A DNA stretch of 64,000 bases from Carex sylvatica (lineage: Eukaryota; Streptophyta; Magnoliopsida; Poales; Cyperaceae): positions 409,501 to 473,500 of the forward strand of contig CAXKVR010000003.1 in the NCBI GenBank assembly GCA_964058845.1, in the 5' to 3' direction. Positions 46,812 to 58,900 of this stretch are shown here, in pieces. Numbering within the stretch: position 1 is the first letter of the stretch; every line of letters starts with the position of its first letter. Both the position numbers and the translations under genes were made by a program. A model generated the notes under the pieces. The model ran no database searches, had not been told where the DNA came from, and was given only the letters and a program-made list of their open reading frames with translations.

Positions 46812-48540
46812 TCGGCCATTTTTATTAATATTCCTTAAAAAAAACAAAATTTTAACAATACCCTTGTGTTTAATTTTTTTTTATTCATGCCCTGACCGCC
46901 AGGCCAACGGGCGGCCCATATTCCTAATGGGGCGCCCCCCCCCACGGGCGGTCCAAATGAGCTAATTGAGATAAAACGTTACCAACGTTTCCTAAAACGT
47001 TACCAACGTTTCCTAAAACGTTACCAACGTTTCCTAAAACGTTACCAACGTTTCCTAAAACGTTACAACGTTTTAGCTAAATGCGATTTAGGGTTTTAAT
47101 TTTCTGACAGCTCAGCTAACTGATTAAAACGTTAGCAACGATTTATATAACGTTATGTAACGTTTTTCACTGACTCAAACTTGATCAAAAACAGGAATTT
47201 CTAAAGCTCAGATTAATTAAATCGTTACAACGTTTATAAGAAACGTTATAACGTTTTATTTTGAATTATGGTACAGCTGTACTTACAGCTCTGACATGCT
47301 TTAAACGTTGCAACGTTTAAGGGAGAATAGACAGCTGTATTGAGCAGTTCTAAACTTCTCTAAAACGTTACAACGGTTTGTAAAATGTTGCAACGTTTAA
47401 GGGAGAATGTAGACAGCTGTATTGAGCAGTTCTGAACTTCTCTAAAACATTATAACGTTTCATAAAAACGTTACAACGTTTTATCTTGTTTTCTGAGTTT
47501 GATCAATCATTTTTCAGTGATTCTTACATGTCTAAAACGTTACAACGTTTTATAAACGTTACCAATATTTTATCCCTGTTTAAACAACCTCAGACTTACT
47601 TTACTAAGCTTTTGATTTTACAATTGGAATTCTTGATAGATGTCTTCATGATTTCTTCAGTCCAAGTATTCCCTTTTGCTATTCCATTTTACTTGAACCT
47701 ACATATTCTTCGAAACTGAAAGAAATCGTAAAATTCAATAATTGTATGTTTTTGCAAATTAGTCAAATAGACGAAAAAGATTATTGCTACAACCAACATT
47801 AATTATATAATTAATATGTTATATTCTTAATATATTTAATAATTATTATAAAAATAATATAATATATTATATTTATTGTATAATCATTGAATATATTAAT
47901 ATCATACAATTAGTAAATATAATTAAATATAATTTAAATTATATCAATTGTTGCTAACGTTTTGTTCAATTAGCTGAGCTGTCAGAAAATTAAAACCCTA
48001 AATCGCATTTAGATAAAACGTTGTAACGTTTTTATGAAACGTTATAACGTTTTAGAGAAGTTCAGAACTGCTCAATACAGCTGTCTATTCTCCCTTAAAC
48101 GTTGTAACGTTTAAAGCATGTCAGAGCTGTAAGTACAGCTGTACCATAATTCAAAATAAAACGTTATAACGTTTCTTATAAACGTTGTAACGATTTAATT
48201 AATTCTGAGCTTTAGAAATTCCTGTTTTTAATCAAGTTTGAGTCAGTGAAAAACGTTACATAACGTTATATAAATCGTTGCTAACGTTTTGATCAGTTAG
48301 CTGAGCTGTCAGAAAATTAAAACTCTAAATCGCATTTAGCTAAAACGTTGGTAACGGTTTAAGAAACGTTGGTAACGTTTTATCTCAATTAGCTCATTTG
48401 GACCGCCCGTGGAGGGGGCGCCCCATTAGGAATATGGGCCGCCCGTTGGCCTGGTGGTCAGGGCATGAATAAAAAAAAATTAAACACAGGAGTATTGTTA
48501 AAATTTTATTTTTTTTAAGGAATATTAATAAAAATGGCCG
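46812..48540. mobile_element. Mutator-like fold-back element X4 (1,729 bp) with AACGTT dyad arrays
   Basis: Ends TCGGCCATTTTTATTAATA and complement, with a perfect 9-bp target duplication GTGAAATTG (46,803-46,811 and 48,541-48,549). The subterminal GC-rich block (CTGACCGCCAGGCCAACGG, GGGCGGCCCATATTCC) is inverted at the far side. The arms, about 400-600 bp each, are packed with the palindrome AACGTT, usually as pairs such as AACGTTACAACGTT. In the left arm a 21-bp unit (AAACGTTACCAACGTTTCCT plus one A) is repeated four times at 46,973-47,056. No transposase. Confidence 0.9.
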
Positions 48541-48931
48541 GTGAAATTGTAATTACAAGAGCGGAAATATTCCAAAATTAATAGTCAAATTTCTAATTTG
48601 AAACAAATTCATGTTTTTATAATTACAGGAATGAAAATGCTCCAGTATATATAATCTTCTTTATATGCAAAATTTTGTGTATCATTTCGATTTTATTTTA
48701 CCGGAAATTAAGAATTCAAATTTAGCATATTTGTCTCGTTCGAGCCAATTCTAGCCGGTTCTTTCATTTAGCAGATTTGTCCACTGTTTTTCATGCTTTC
48801 ACTTCGTGAATCTGATTATCACTTCTCGTGTCGTCTTTATGGAGTCTTTATCCTCCAAGACAAGCGGTTTGTTTTTCTTTTTCTCCTTTCTTCCTTCTCA
48901 CACTAGCATTTCTTCATTGGGACTTCTGAGT

Positions 48932-49234
48932 CAAGGGTGCAAACAGATCGGATAGTGGTAAAACCATATCTGTATCCGCCTTTATTTTTTGGATACGGAT
49001 ACGGATCGGATATTAGACGGATACATACCGATACGGATCGGATATCGGATATCCGTAGATATATACATAAATATTTTCATAATTTATGGTAAACCATATG
49101 ATTACGGATAACTAAAATTCAAAACCATATCCGTATTTGTATCCCACAAATATTTGTATATCAGATATCTGTATCTAATTTTCGGATACGGATGCAGATA
49201 CGATCGGATAATATCCAACCTGTTTGCACCCCTA
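48932..49234. mobile_element. hAT-type MITE (303 bp)
   Basis: Ends CAAGGGTGCAAACAGATCGG and complement CCTGTTTGCACCCCTA; interior of GGATACGGATCGGATAT words and their complements. Possible diverged 8-bp target duplication (TTCTGAGT against CTTTGAGT). Non-autonomous. Confidence 0.8.
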
Positions 49235-49375
49235 CTTTGAGTGGTGACTGTCCCGGACCGGTTGATTCAATTTCTGATCCGATTTGATTCAATGCCTCAT
49301 TTGGGACTTCTTGAGTGATAACTATCACGACCCAATTTATTCAGTTCCCGTCTGATTTGATTCAGTACTTTTTAC
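49235..49375 (-). repeat. Dispersed repeat, copy B
   Basis: Reverse-orientation relative of the block at 1,590-1,725; on the complementary strand it reads GTACTGAATCAAATCAGAC and ends ACAGTCACCACTCAA. Lies directly against the hAT-type MITE. Confidence 0.55.
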
Positions 49376-49627
49376 AATGAAGTCTGTCAAGAGGATAACT
49401 ATGAACACAAAAGAACCCATCACTAAGCTCCTATCATTTCCATCAAGTAAAGATGATCAAATTTGTATTCACATGTTGCTCATATCCCTATGTATTTTTA
49501 GTTTGTTTACATTTGAATGTTTTTTTAAATCACTTGTTGTCTTATCTTATCTAACAACTGATTTGTAATTTTTTAAATTAATAAAATTGTCTATTAAAAA
49601 AAAAAATTTGATGTATGCATTGAATAC

Positions 49628-49847
49628 TTGAATGAACAAGGTCTAGCAAGATCAAGTCGATGACAACACGGCCCCATTATTTTCCCCTCTCGAACCTTTC
49701 GTCGGCTTCCTTTCTCATTACTCACTCACTGATTCTTTTGAATGAACAAGGTCTACCAAGAACAAGTCGATGACAACATGGCCCCACAGCTTTTCCCCTC
49801 TGGAACGTTTGGTCGGCTTCCTCTCTCATTTCTCACTCACTGGTTCG
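49628..49847 (+). repeat. 110-bp tandem duplication in the bZIP 5' region
   Basis: Two adjacent copies, starting TTGAATGAACAAGGTCTA at 49,628 and 49,738, differ at about a dozen positions. The second copy opens a 75-codon upstream reading frame (49,742-49,969) that ends 13 bp before the bZIP start codon; the first copy has the same ATG but a stop after four codons. If transcribed as 5' UTR this would be an upstream ORF. The transcription start is not known. Confidence 0.7.
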
Positions 49848-49982
49848 ATCTATTACAGCCTGTTGTTCCCCAGACACAAAAAAGAAAGGTTATAGCAAAA
49901 CCCTTCCCTCGCATCACTAATTTCTCGCGAAAATTTTCGAAATCTGGTTCCAATTTAATCGGTTTTTGAGCGGCTTCTCTCT

Positions 49983-52900
49983 ATGGGAAGCAGCGAGGCC
50001 GGAAATCAGTCGAAGGTCCCAAAGGCATCGCAATCTCAGGTAAGTAGCTTCAGCTGCTTTGTTTTTCCGATTTATTTATAGTTTATTGCATTCAACCCTA
50101 GAAATTGCCTCAATTGCTAAACAAACTGTGTACCGTTAGTTCTAAGTTTAAAAGTATAGGATCATTGGGACCTGTTCATATGGATTTAAAGCTTACTTGA
50201 GAAGTATATTTGAACCATCCTTAGGTAATATTTGAAGAATAACCACTGTTGTTTATTCATTATTAGACAAAGCTTTGTTTTGGCATGGATTCAGCACAAA
50301 ATAAGGCCTTGAGGAATGTAGTTTTTATAATAAAAGTCATAATATGAGCTCAACCGCTTGCCTGAGAACCTATGAATATCCAGAGAAGGAAGTGAAAAAA
50401 TATTGTGGACTTGATTTGAAGTTTCATTCGCTTCATGAGTAAATTGTTTTTTTACGGCGGGAAGACCAATTTTACCCCCATTATATCTTTATTTTTCCAT
50501 GAAAACACTGGAGGTAACGAGAATTTGAGGCCTTGTTTAAGAAGTTGATACCAAACATCACGTCTTTAACCTTTATAAAGTAAAAAAAAGGTTGTCTTAT
50601 TTTGTCTGATGTTCATATTTAAAATCCCAATTCACAATAGTAAGGTTGCAATTGTTTCCTTTTCTCCTGTTCAGGCAACCAGTGCATCCACCCCTGCAAC
50701 ACCAGTCTATCCTGATTGGTCGAGCTTCCAGGTTTTCACAAAAATCAGCTACCTTTTTCCTATCAATTGTTGTATACATGTATTTATCTTTTTCATTTGT
50801 TGATGTGGAATAAATTAACTTTTGCTATTATTCTTACATTGTTAGGCCTACTCCCCAGTGCCTTACATGTGGGGTGCTCAGGTTTGTGCTCCTTCAACTC
50901 TCTTTTTGTTCATTATACAGTACTATTGTCAATTTACATTAACCTACTTAATAATTTTATATATTTTGTACACATAAATCGTCTTTCAGAAAGAAACATA
51001 TCTGATTGGGATTGATAAAGAAGAATTACTTATTTCAATTTCTTATTTATATTGTGAGATGTATATAAAAATTTTCCCTGAGTTTTAATGCGGAGTTGAT
51101 AAAACCGCAATATATGTTTCCGCAATCAAAAGGTGGACCATATGGATCTTTTTCTCATTCAGAAGGATAGCAAGGTCACTCTCCAGTTTCATTGCTCGTT
51201 TGGAGTGCAGATACCAAATTTTCCTTCATTAAATCTCTAAATGTGGTCATAGGTTGTTCATAGGTTCTTGTGTATGTATTTTCTGGTTTGATTTATTAAT
51301 TTTATTACCAGCCTATGATGACACCATATGGGACTCCACCGCCATATATGATGTATCCACCAGGAGGGATGTACCCCCATCCATCCATGCCACCGGTATG
51401 CATATGTACACAGTACACCCAAACACATAAACAGAGACATTCCCTAATTTTGCATCAGCATATGTGAAAGGACATTTCTTTTGCAGGGAACAGGTCCTTA
51501 TAGCCCCTTTGTGCCTCCTTCCAATGGAAACACAAATGGCAATGTAAGTCTTAATTAACCTTTCTAGGATTTACTGGTCGGGACGAAAGAATAGTTCCTT
51601 TGTTTCATTTATTCTCGGATACAGCTTGCAGCAGAAACCGAGCATTTGAAATAGCTTAATAAGCAGGCCAACTATGAAAAAAAAAAAAATTAATATTTTC
51701 CTTTTAAAAATGTGAGTAGGGAGCTGCAGCTGCACCTGGTGGTTCTGATGCTGATGGTAAGTTGTACGGATTTCAGTTTCTCGATTTGGAGACTGTTAAG
51801 ATACTCTTATTGTTATAATTCTAGTGCTATTTTTACTATTAAAGTTCTAGCATTATTTTTCTTGTTGTTTTTTGCTAAATAATAGGTAAGAACAGCAATG
51901 AACCAGGTAAAGCATCAGGAGCTTCTGGCAATGGTGTCGTTGAGAATAGGTAGCTAACTGGTTGATGTATTATCAAAAAGTTTATTGTTTTGAGCATTTA
52001 GCTATTTGCAAAAATGCATCAATGTCTCAACATTTTGGGTGGAGGGGAGATCATGGTTGGGAAAAAAATATAGGAAGAGATAATAATACTTTCCAGTCTG
52101 GTTTTAATACCATTAATGTTTTTCTCCATGGTTATAGAAGTCTAGACTGGTAAAGTTAAAAGAATATGTTTTTTTTGGAATTGTGTGTTTTTTGGAACAT
52201 AAGAAGGATTTTAGCTAGTTCTTTTTAATATAATATCATTATATTGCTAGAAAGCAATATTTTGTTTCTAGTATACCCTACATGGTTGTCTCTCAGCTTC
52301 AGGTAACAAGCACTTTTTTTTTCGTCCTCTTTTTGCCTTTTTCTGCAGTGGTGAAAGTGGAAGTGAGAGTTCAAGCGAAGGAAGTGATGCTAATTCTGAT
52401 AATGTCAGCATCAACTTATCCCATATTTGCATTTTTTTTATCCTACTTTGTATTGTGTGATACTTAGGTTCTCCTTCTCTTTAGGTTCATTTTGTAAAAC
52501 CCCAATAGAAATAATTGTTAGCAAGGTTTTAAAAATAACTACTGTGAACATTTCCAGGATTCACAACCAAAAGCAAGTGCAAGACAAGAATCAAATGAAG
52601 GTAGGCTAAACAGCCTTTTTATATTCTATAACAAAAATAATTAATATGTTCTCACGACTGGTATCAAGCACTAATAATAATACAATTTGCACCATTCACC
52701 TGGAATAGTTATGCAATTAACTTAACTATTGCATTGAAATTCTATCACAGAGACCTCTAAAAGTGGAAGCCGATCACATGCAACTCAGAATGGTGCCAAT
52801 CAGGTGGCAGGGACAATTGTACCAATACCTCCAACAAACTTAAACATTGGTCTGGACTATTGGTCTGGAACTCATGCAGCAGGTTCCTTTCCCACTTCCG

Positions 52901-54602
52901 TGCAAGCCAAATTGCCAACAACTGCAACTTCAGCAACTGTCGTTCCAATCCAGGTCTTGGAACAGTTCTGTTGTTATTTTGAGGATAAATGAGAGGTAGA
53001 TTATTCATGTCTAAAATGATTAATAATCCAAATGATTTTTAGGATGAGAGAGAGCTAAAAAGGCAAAGGAGAAAGCAATCAAACAGAGAGTCTGCACGAA
53101 GATCCAGGTTGCGCAAACAGGTACTTCTCTTGAGGAGAGATGTAAAATTTAAAAAGACAAAAGAAAAAAAAAAGAATGGGACAATTCTTTATTTTTAACC
53201 CTGTTTTACAATGGCGATTGCATCTATTTCACAATGGTTTATTTTATATATATATATAAGGCGGAGTGTGAAGAGCTTGCACAAAGAGCAGATGCTTTAA
53301 GAGAGGAGAATGCAAGTCTAAGAGAGGAGGTTGAGAAGGTCAAGAAGAAACAAAAGGAATTACTAGCACAAAACAAGGCTCTTAAGGTATCTAATTTATT
53401 GTACTTGCTATTTAGTAATGAAACAATCTCAACAAGTTCATGAGCCCATCAACGTTGCACTTCTTTTTGGCACCCTTCAAAGAGTCCATTTGGTAATAAT
53501 TGTGAAGTAGCCTTTTACCTGCTGAACATCAACTTGGTTTGGGCATAAAGGTGAGTTAATATCAAACTATTTCTTACCGAACCTAACATTGTTTAAATTT
53601 CCCTACACCCTTTACATGGGACTTTTAAATGAAAGGTACTGATGCAAGTGGGAACCCAGTTCAATTTTAGCTGGCATTACCGTGTGCCCTACAAAATGTC
53701 AAATAACATGCAGAGTGAAGAAAAATCATGAAAATTGTACTAAAATAGAAAACATCATGCTCACGGAAGATGTGAAAATGATCTTAGGCACTTTCATGCT
53801 TATAGTTCAGAAGATGTCCGTAAATACTATTCTAGTTTCTCTCCTCATCTGTGAGTAAGAAAAGAGGTGCTCTTAATATTTTTTTTGTAAAAATAGAAAA
53901 AAGAACGGCAAAGTCCTCACACCGGCAAAACTAGCTATTTCTTGTCATCCCCTTTCTACCACTGGCCAATTTCTTTGAACCCTGTCAGGATTTCATGGCT
54001 CGGCATTGATAAAGGATTACTAAACCAGGAAGAGGAGATACAGTAGTAGTAGTAGTGGAGTGGAGTGGATTACTAAACCAGGATTTCATGGCTCGTTTGC
54101 CCATCACATTGTTTCGAATTCCAAAATCTCGAGAAGCTGATAACTGGGTGGAGACCTTGTGTATCCAAAAAGATTGCCTTAGATCCTTCTGATTCGGCTT
54201 TGCTAGCTTAAAAAGGAAAAAGAGATCCTGTCTCAGTTGATCTGTGATTTTCCCATCTGCTGTTGTGGAGAAAAAAATTGTTTTTGGAATTATAAGTACT
54301 TAATAATGGTTTTTCTTTTTCTTTTTTATTATAGAGTTCTTTTGAAAAACAAAACATACTTCAGTATAGTAGGGCCCTCCTTGGATTTGAACCATACTTT
54401 AGGAGAGGGGTATAGACACTACCAACTGCTTCGAATGGCATGTGAGATCATTTTGTAGTGTTATACATGACCTTTTAGTGTCCTGTCAGCATAGATGAAT
54501 TATCTTTTAGTTATTTTGTTCTTAATGTTGCAGGAAAAATTGGGTCAAAAACATAATGAGAATGCAAGCAATTTGGGTAATGGAGACGCAAATGAAGCAT
54601 AA
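49983..54602 (+). CDS. GBF1: G-group bZIP transcription factor (GBF1/HBP-1a type)
   Basis: Nuclear DNA-binding factor of the G-box-binding group (core ACGT). Thirteen exons, every junction checked for phase: 49,983-50,039; 50,675-50,731; 50,846-50,881; 51,312-51,395; 51,487-51,543; 51,720-51,756; 51,886-51,949; 52,349-52,403; 52,558-52,600; 52,751-52,953; 53,043-53,120; 53,261-53,386; 54,534-54,602; 321 residues, close to Arabidopsis GBF1. A Pro-rich N-terminal region ([40 protein letters not shown]) matches the GBF multifunctional mosaic region; an acidic Ser cluster follows ([13 protein letters not shown]). The basic region has N245-x7-R253, then a zipper of about six Leu/Val heptads with the conserved AECEEL. 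The start gives MGSSEAG, as in the family. Unusual points: exon 8 uses a weak donor (GTCAGC), the last intron is 1.15 kb and contains a small local duplication, and a 110-bp tandem duplication with an upstream ORF precedes the start. Convergent with the UBP gene, 1.36 kb away. Confidence 0.95.
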
Positions 54603-55959
54603 CAATATTGAAACAAACTCTATAAAAGAAACTGAGATTCTGGACGCATCTTTCTAACATCAGATGACATGACTTCTAAAATATTAGTTGTATTCATTTA
54701 CTATTAGAGTAGTGTGAGTATATGAATAACAGGCAGTACATAGTAACTTTTTATTTAATTTAATATGTATTAAACTGTCCATGTGAGCTGCTTTCTGCAT
54801 TGGACATTCCTGTGTTGGTGTTTGTAGGTTTTGTTTTCTTTAAGATTGACCACCATATGAATACTTGTTTAATGACGGCTGCAGTGTGTGTAGCTTTTTT
54901 TTTTTTATCCCAATGATAAACTCACTAGATCAGCTACCTTTTCCAGTGCTGCTTTTATGCTTTAAACTTAGAAGCAACAGTAATTACGGACAGAAACGTC
55001 AGAAATATGCAGGAAACGTATGATTCCTAAACTATCTATTTCTGCATTGAACAAAGTGGAGGCAAACTTAGTCATAACCGCAATTGCTGGCTATCATGTT
55101 ATCTCAACTGGTACGACAAGGGCTGGTTAGGCATCTATGGAAAAATTCCTGGCAGTTTGGGCCAACCTATCACACATTTTGGGCTACAAAACAGCTTTAT
55201 ATTCATACAGATCCTCAGGCATATAAAAAGGAAAAGAAAACTAATATGCTAGTAGTTGATTTCAAAATGCAGGACACTTGCTCCCATGGGTCACATGAAA
55301 CTAAGATATACACCGATCGAAGAGTATTACTATAGCATTACACATGGCTACAAAATGGGGAAGAATACACTGAGTATCTTTCTTAGCAGTGCAGCAAAAA
55401 GGAACACCTCATCTCTATAAGCCTTCTTCCCATAAAAGAACCAATAATGATTACATATTTTCCATTAAGTTACTAATTACAGCCAGTCAACTCCAAAGGG
55501 AATCACTGAAATTTTCATGCTGAGTGCAGATGAGACGCATACTGCAAATGCAGAGCCCCGGTATAGTTTTCTCCTTTAGGTTAGCGCTGAAATAAAAGTA
55601 ATAAACCCTGATGTTTATTCTTTAAAAATTTAATAAAAGAGAGAGTTGTTAGGACCTAAATCAAGATCACCCCCTCAGGTCTATGTAACCACTAATGACA
55701 AGAACTATTATGTACAACACGCACCTGAGGCTTACTATTTGAAGCCATATTGCTATCAAATTAGATAACCTAATAGCTTTTCAGACTAGCATACGAGCAT
55801 ACAAAGCCACCTAAATGAGGCCTAGCCTGGTAGGTTCTCGCAGTGGAGTGGAATATTGTACAAGAAAGAAAGATATACAAAAGAAACTGCACCATACCTC
55901 CTATTAAGTCCCCCGTGATTGTTTCAGTGGAAAACAAAAACACAAAAGAGTATATCCTT
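54603..55959. other. Convergent 3' intergenic region
   Basis: Holds the 3' UTRs of the bZIP (+) and UBP (-) genes. Beyond that no gene is supported; open frames up to about 83 codons lack family similarity that I can recognise. Confidence 0.55.
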
Positions 55960-58900
55960 TCAGAACTGAGAGGTATCGCCATTTGTTACGGTGACATTAG
56001 ATGAGGCCAGCAGAGTTCCACGAAACCCTTCCTCTTCCTGTTGCCCTGACTTCCCATCAGTGATTTCATCTGCTCAAAAAAATACCAAAGATGTAAGCAA
56101 AAGAAGAGGAGGTTCACAAATTACATCCCACGCTCTACAAATTTATATACACCCAACAGAAAAAATCCACCATATTAGGCATTTTCAGTAACACAACTTT
56201 CAAAACAGAGCTAAAATGAAAAAAATAATGAGCCACATTCAATTGACTAAAGTAACCTTATTCATAGTGCATTAATATGTAAATCTGGAACCTGACATTT
56301 AAGATTGGTTGTGCGGATCTTAGATAATTTTGTGGTTTGGGAGAGAAGCTCATTGGGCCCGAAATCATGGCACTGAACTATTGGATGGTTGCCAGTACAA
56401 TATATATAAAAATGATCTGTCTCGCAGGTATACAAAATTTTATTTGCAATGAGAAATATATAGACATACAAATGCAGTAGTCAGCAACAGATGGGATCAA
56501 GGCAGATAAATCAATACAAGAAAGTATTAGTGATTCACCTGCAATATCACGGTTTTCATGAATCTCAGAATCCTTAACCCAAAGCACGTCCCCAGGAAAT
56601 ATATTTTTGTCAGCTAGGGTAGCCATGTCCCCTTCTATCTCCACTTCCCCCTTGTGCAACTTCTGGTTCTCCTTCACAACCTATATTATTTTCACTTGTA
56701 TTATGTACTGCAAACAGGAACTTTGTGCTTTTGTAAATACTAAAGCACGCCTATAATTTTTTGTACCTTTAGACCCAAAAAAACACCCACTAACTAAAAT
56801 GATCAAAGATGTTGTTGCTTAATATAAAGAATAAAAAAAACTTTTGCTAAAATTCACCATATATCTTGAACCTATCTAGCCCTCACATAATGATTCTATC
56901 AAAATTGAATTTATATCTTGATTTTTTCCTCTTTATTCTGCCACATTTATCCAGAACTCTTGAACCCAATCACTTCTACTGGAGAAACAAAAATAACACA
57001 ATTAGATTATTCCTCTCCAATTAATATAGGTTTTTCAAATAAAATAATGTTTTGTCTTTCGAAGGTACCAATCAATCAGTAACACAATTCCTATTAAAAA
57101 TAGAAGATGTACCCCAAAAGCCTCCCAGATCATCATCTTGAGTTGGTATACAGAGGTGGTGCATGACACAGTGAGGTTAATATTGTTTCCTTGACTGCCC
57201 TTGCGAGCACGCTTGGAGGTGCGCCTCTCAGGATCAAATGAAGCTGAACCTTCTCGAATTGATTTTGGTGCCTCCTTACCACGCACCAAGACAACCGTGA
57301 TGTTTTCATTAGTATAATTCAGCTTTTCCATCAGATCATGGCTCTCCCTTTCGCCAATACAAACCTCACATACCTGCCCAAAAGTTCAATTGAGAAAATG
57401 CATAATTTGTTTGCACCAAAAATGTTGTTGTTTTACACATTTTTATATATACAACTTTAAAGCACAAGCAAAGCAGATAATGACTGCCTGATAGATGCAT
57501 AGTCAAAAGACAACCCTAGCAACAGCAGAAAGCTACAAAAGATAATACTGAAAACTTAATATTCTAATGCTGCCCCCGAGAATATTTTATAATCAATAAG
57601 TATTCACTTGTCCGGTTGGGTTTCATTTCTAGCCTACCCCAACTTGTTTGGGACTGAAGGCATAGTTGTTGTGTTGTTGTTGTTGTTATAATAAGTATTC
57701 ACTTGAACAATTAAAAAAAAAGAGGAGTCGCACACAGAGTAGGGATAAAAAATGTGCACCTCAGGTTGGGTCTTAATGTAGGGTCTGCGAGCCACTAAAT
57801 TATTATTGGGTTCATCCATATTATCTGTATCCTCAACAGATATAGGTTCATCCTCGCAAGGACCCACTGACGGTTTCTCTTTGTTAATATTGTTATTATT
57901 ATTATTTTCATCTTGAGAAGGGCTAGTAAAAACTATCTCGCAAGATATTCCCTTTGACTCTGGTACACTCCATTCTTCACAAAATAGAACCCAGTCTGAC
58001 TTCGGTATTATTGTTAATCCATCAGTCTGTAATATTAGAATTAAGTAAACAGAAAATGTTTTATCAAGAAGAATTATATTTAAGATAAATTGTATGGCTA
58101 TAAAACAAAGTAGACTTACTGAGGATGTTTTCTGAGTGATACCGCCACGCTTGTATACCAGTTCTAGGGGCCTATCCATCAATTTCGAATGCTACAATCC
58201 AAACCACAAATTAATTATTAAAATAGTTATGTAAAATTGGTAAAAACAGAAGTCAACGTTGAGTCAATTGAGGCATAATTGCACAACTAAAACAAAAAAA
58301 AAGCTTATTTGAGGCGAACTCACACCTTGATCTTTCATTTAGACTAATTTACAAATTTTGAAAAGCTTGATTTGGACTAATTTGAGAAAGAAAATATTCA
58401 AAACTAGGGAGTTGCTACCTCCAAATTAACCATGAATAATAATTCAATAAGAGAAAGAAAAAGGAAAAGGAAAGAAAGCAAACAAAAGACAATTTACCTT
58501 CTCACACATAAGGGAATCGATGATGACTTCAAGACCATCTGGTTCTGGTGAAGAAGAGATATTCTTCCGAGTGCAAGTGACAAAAGTCCTCCACTTAGCA
58601 AGCCATGAAGCAGGGACTAGATTGTAATTCTGCCCAGGGTTAAGCATGAGGCTTTTCCCTGAAATCAATTTCTCATGATTTTGCCTGTGTTTCATCTTGG
58701 TTGCCCTGCAAATTTTATTGCAAAATGAGCAAATACTATACTGGCCATTTCCACTCAGAATGAGGCATTAGGTGTTGCAGGACTGGACCCTGATTACACC
58801 ATAAAAACCAAAAAACACACCGATACAACACAAATAAAGAAACTTTACCAGAATGGTAATATTACTTAAAAGGTAATTATGGTTCAAGTATTTATGTTGT

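Noticed and set aside
46973..47056. CRISPR-like regular repeats
   Set aside because: The units are contiguous without spacers, in a plant genome, and form part of a transposon arm.
55084..55335. 83-residue plus-strand open frame between the bZIP and UBP genes
   Set aside because: Lies in convergent 3' flank, no family similarity recognised, and no supporting structure.
57634..58182. 182-residue open frame on the minus strand as one exon
   Set aside because: It runs through a clear intron (58,027-58,119) and into the SINE; splice sites and family alignment support two separate UBP26 exons instead.
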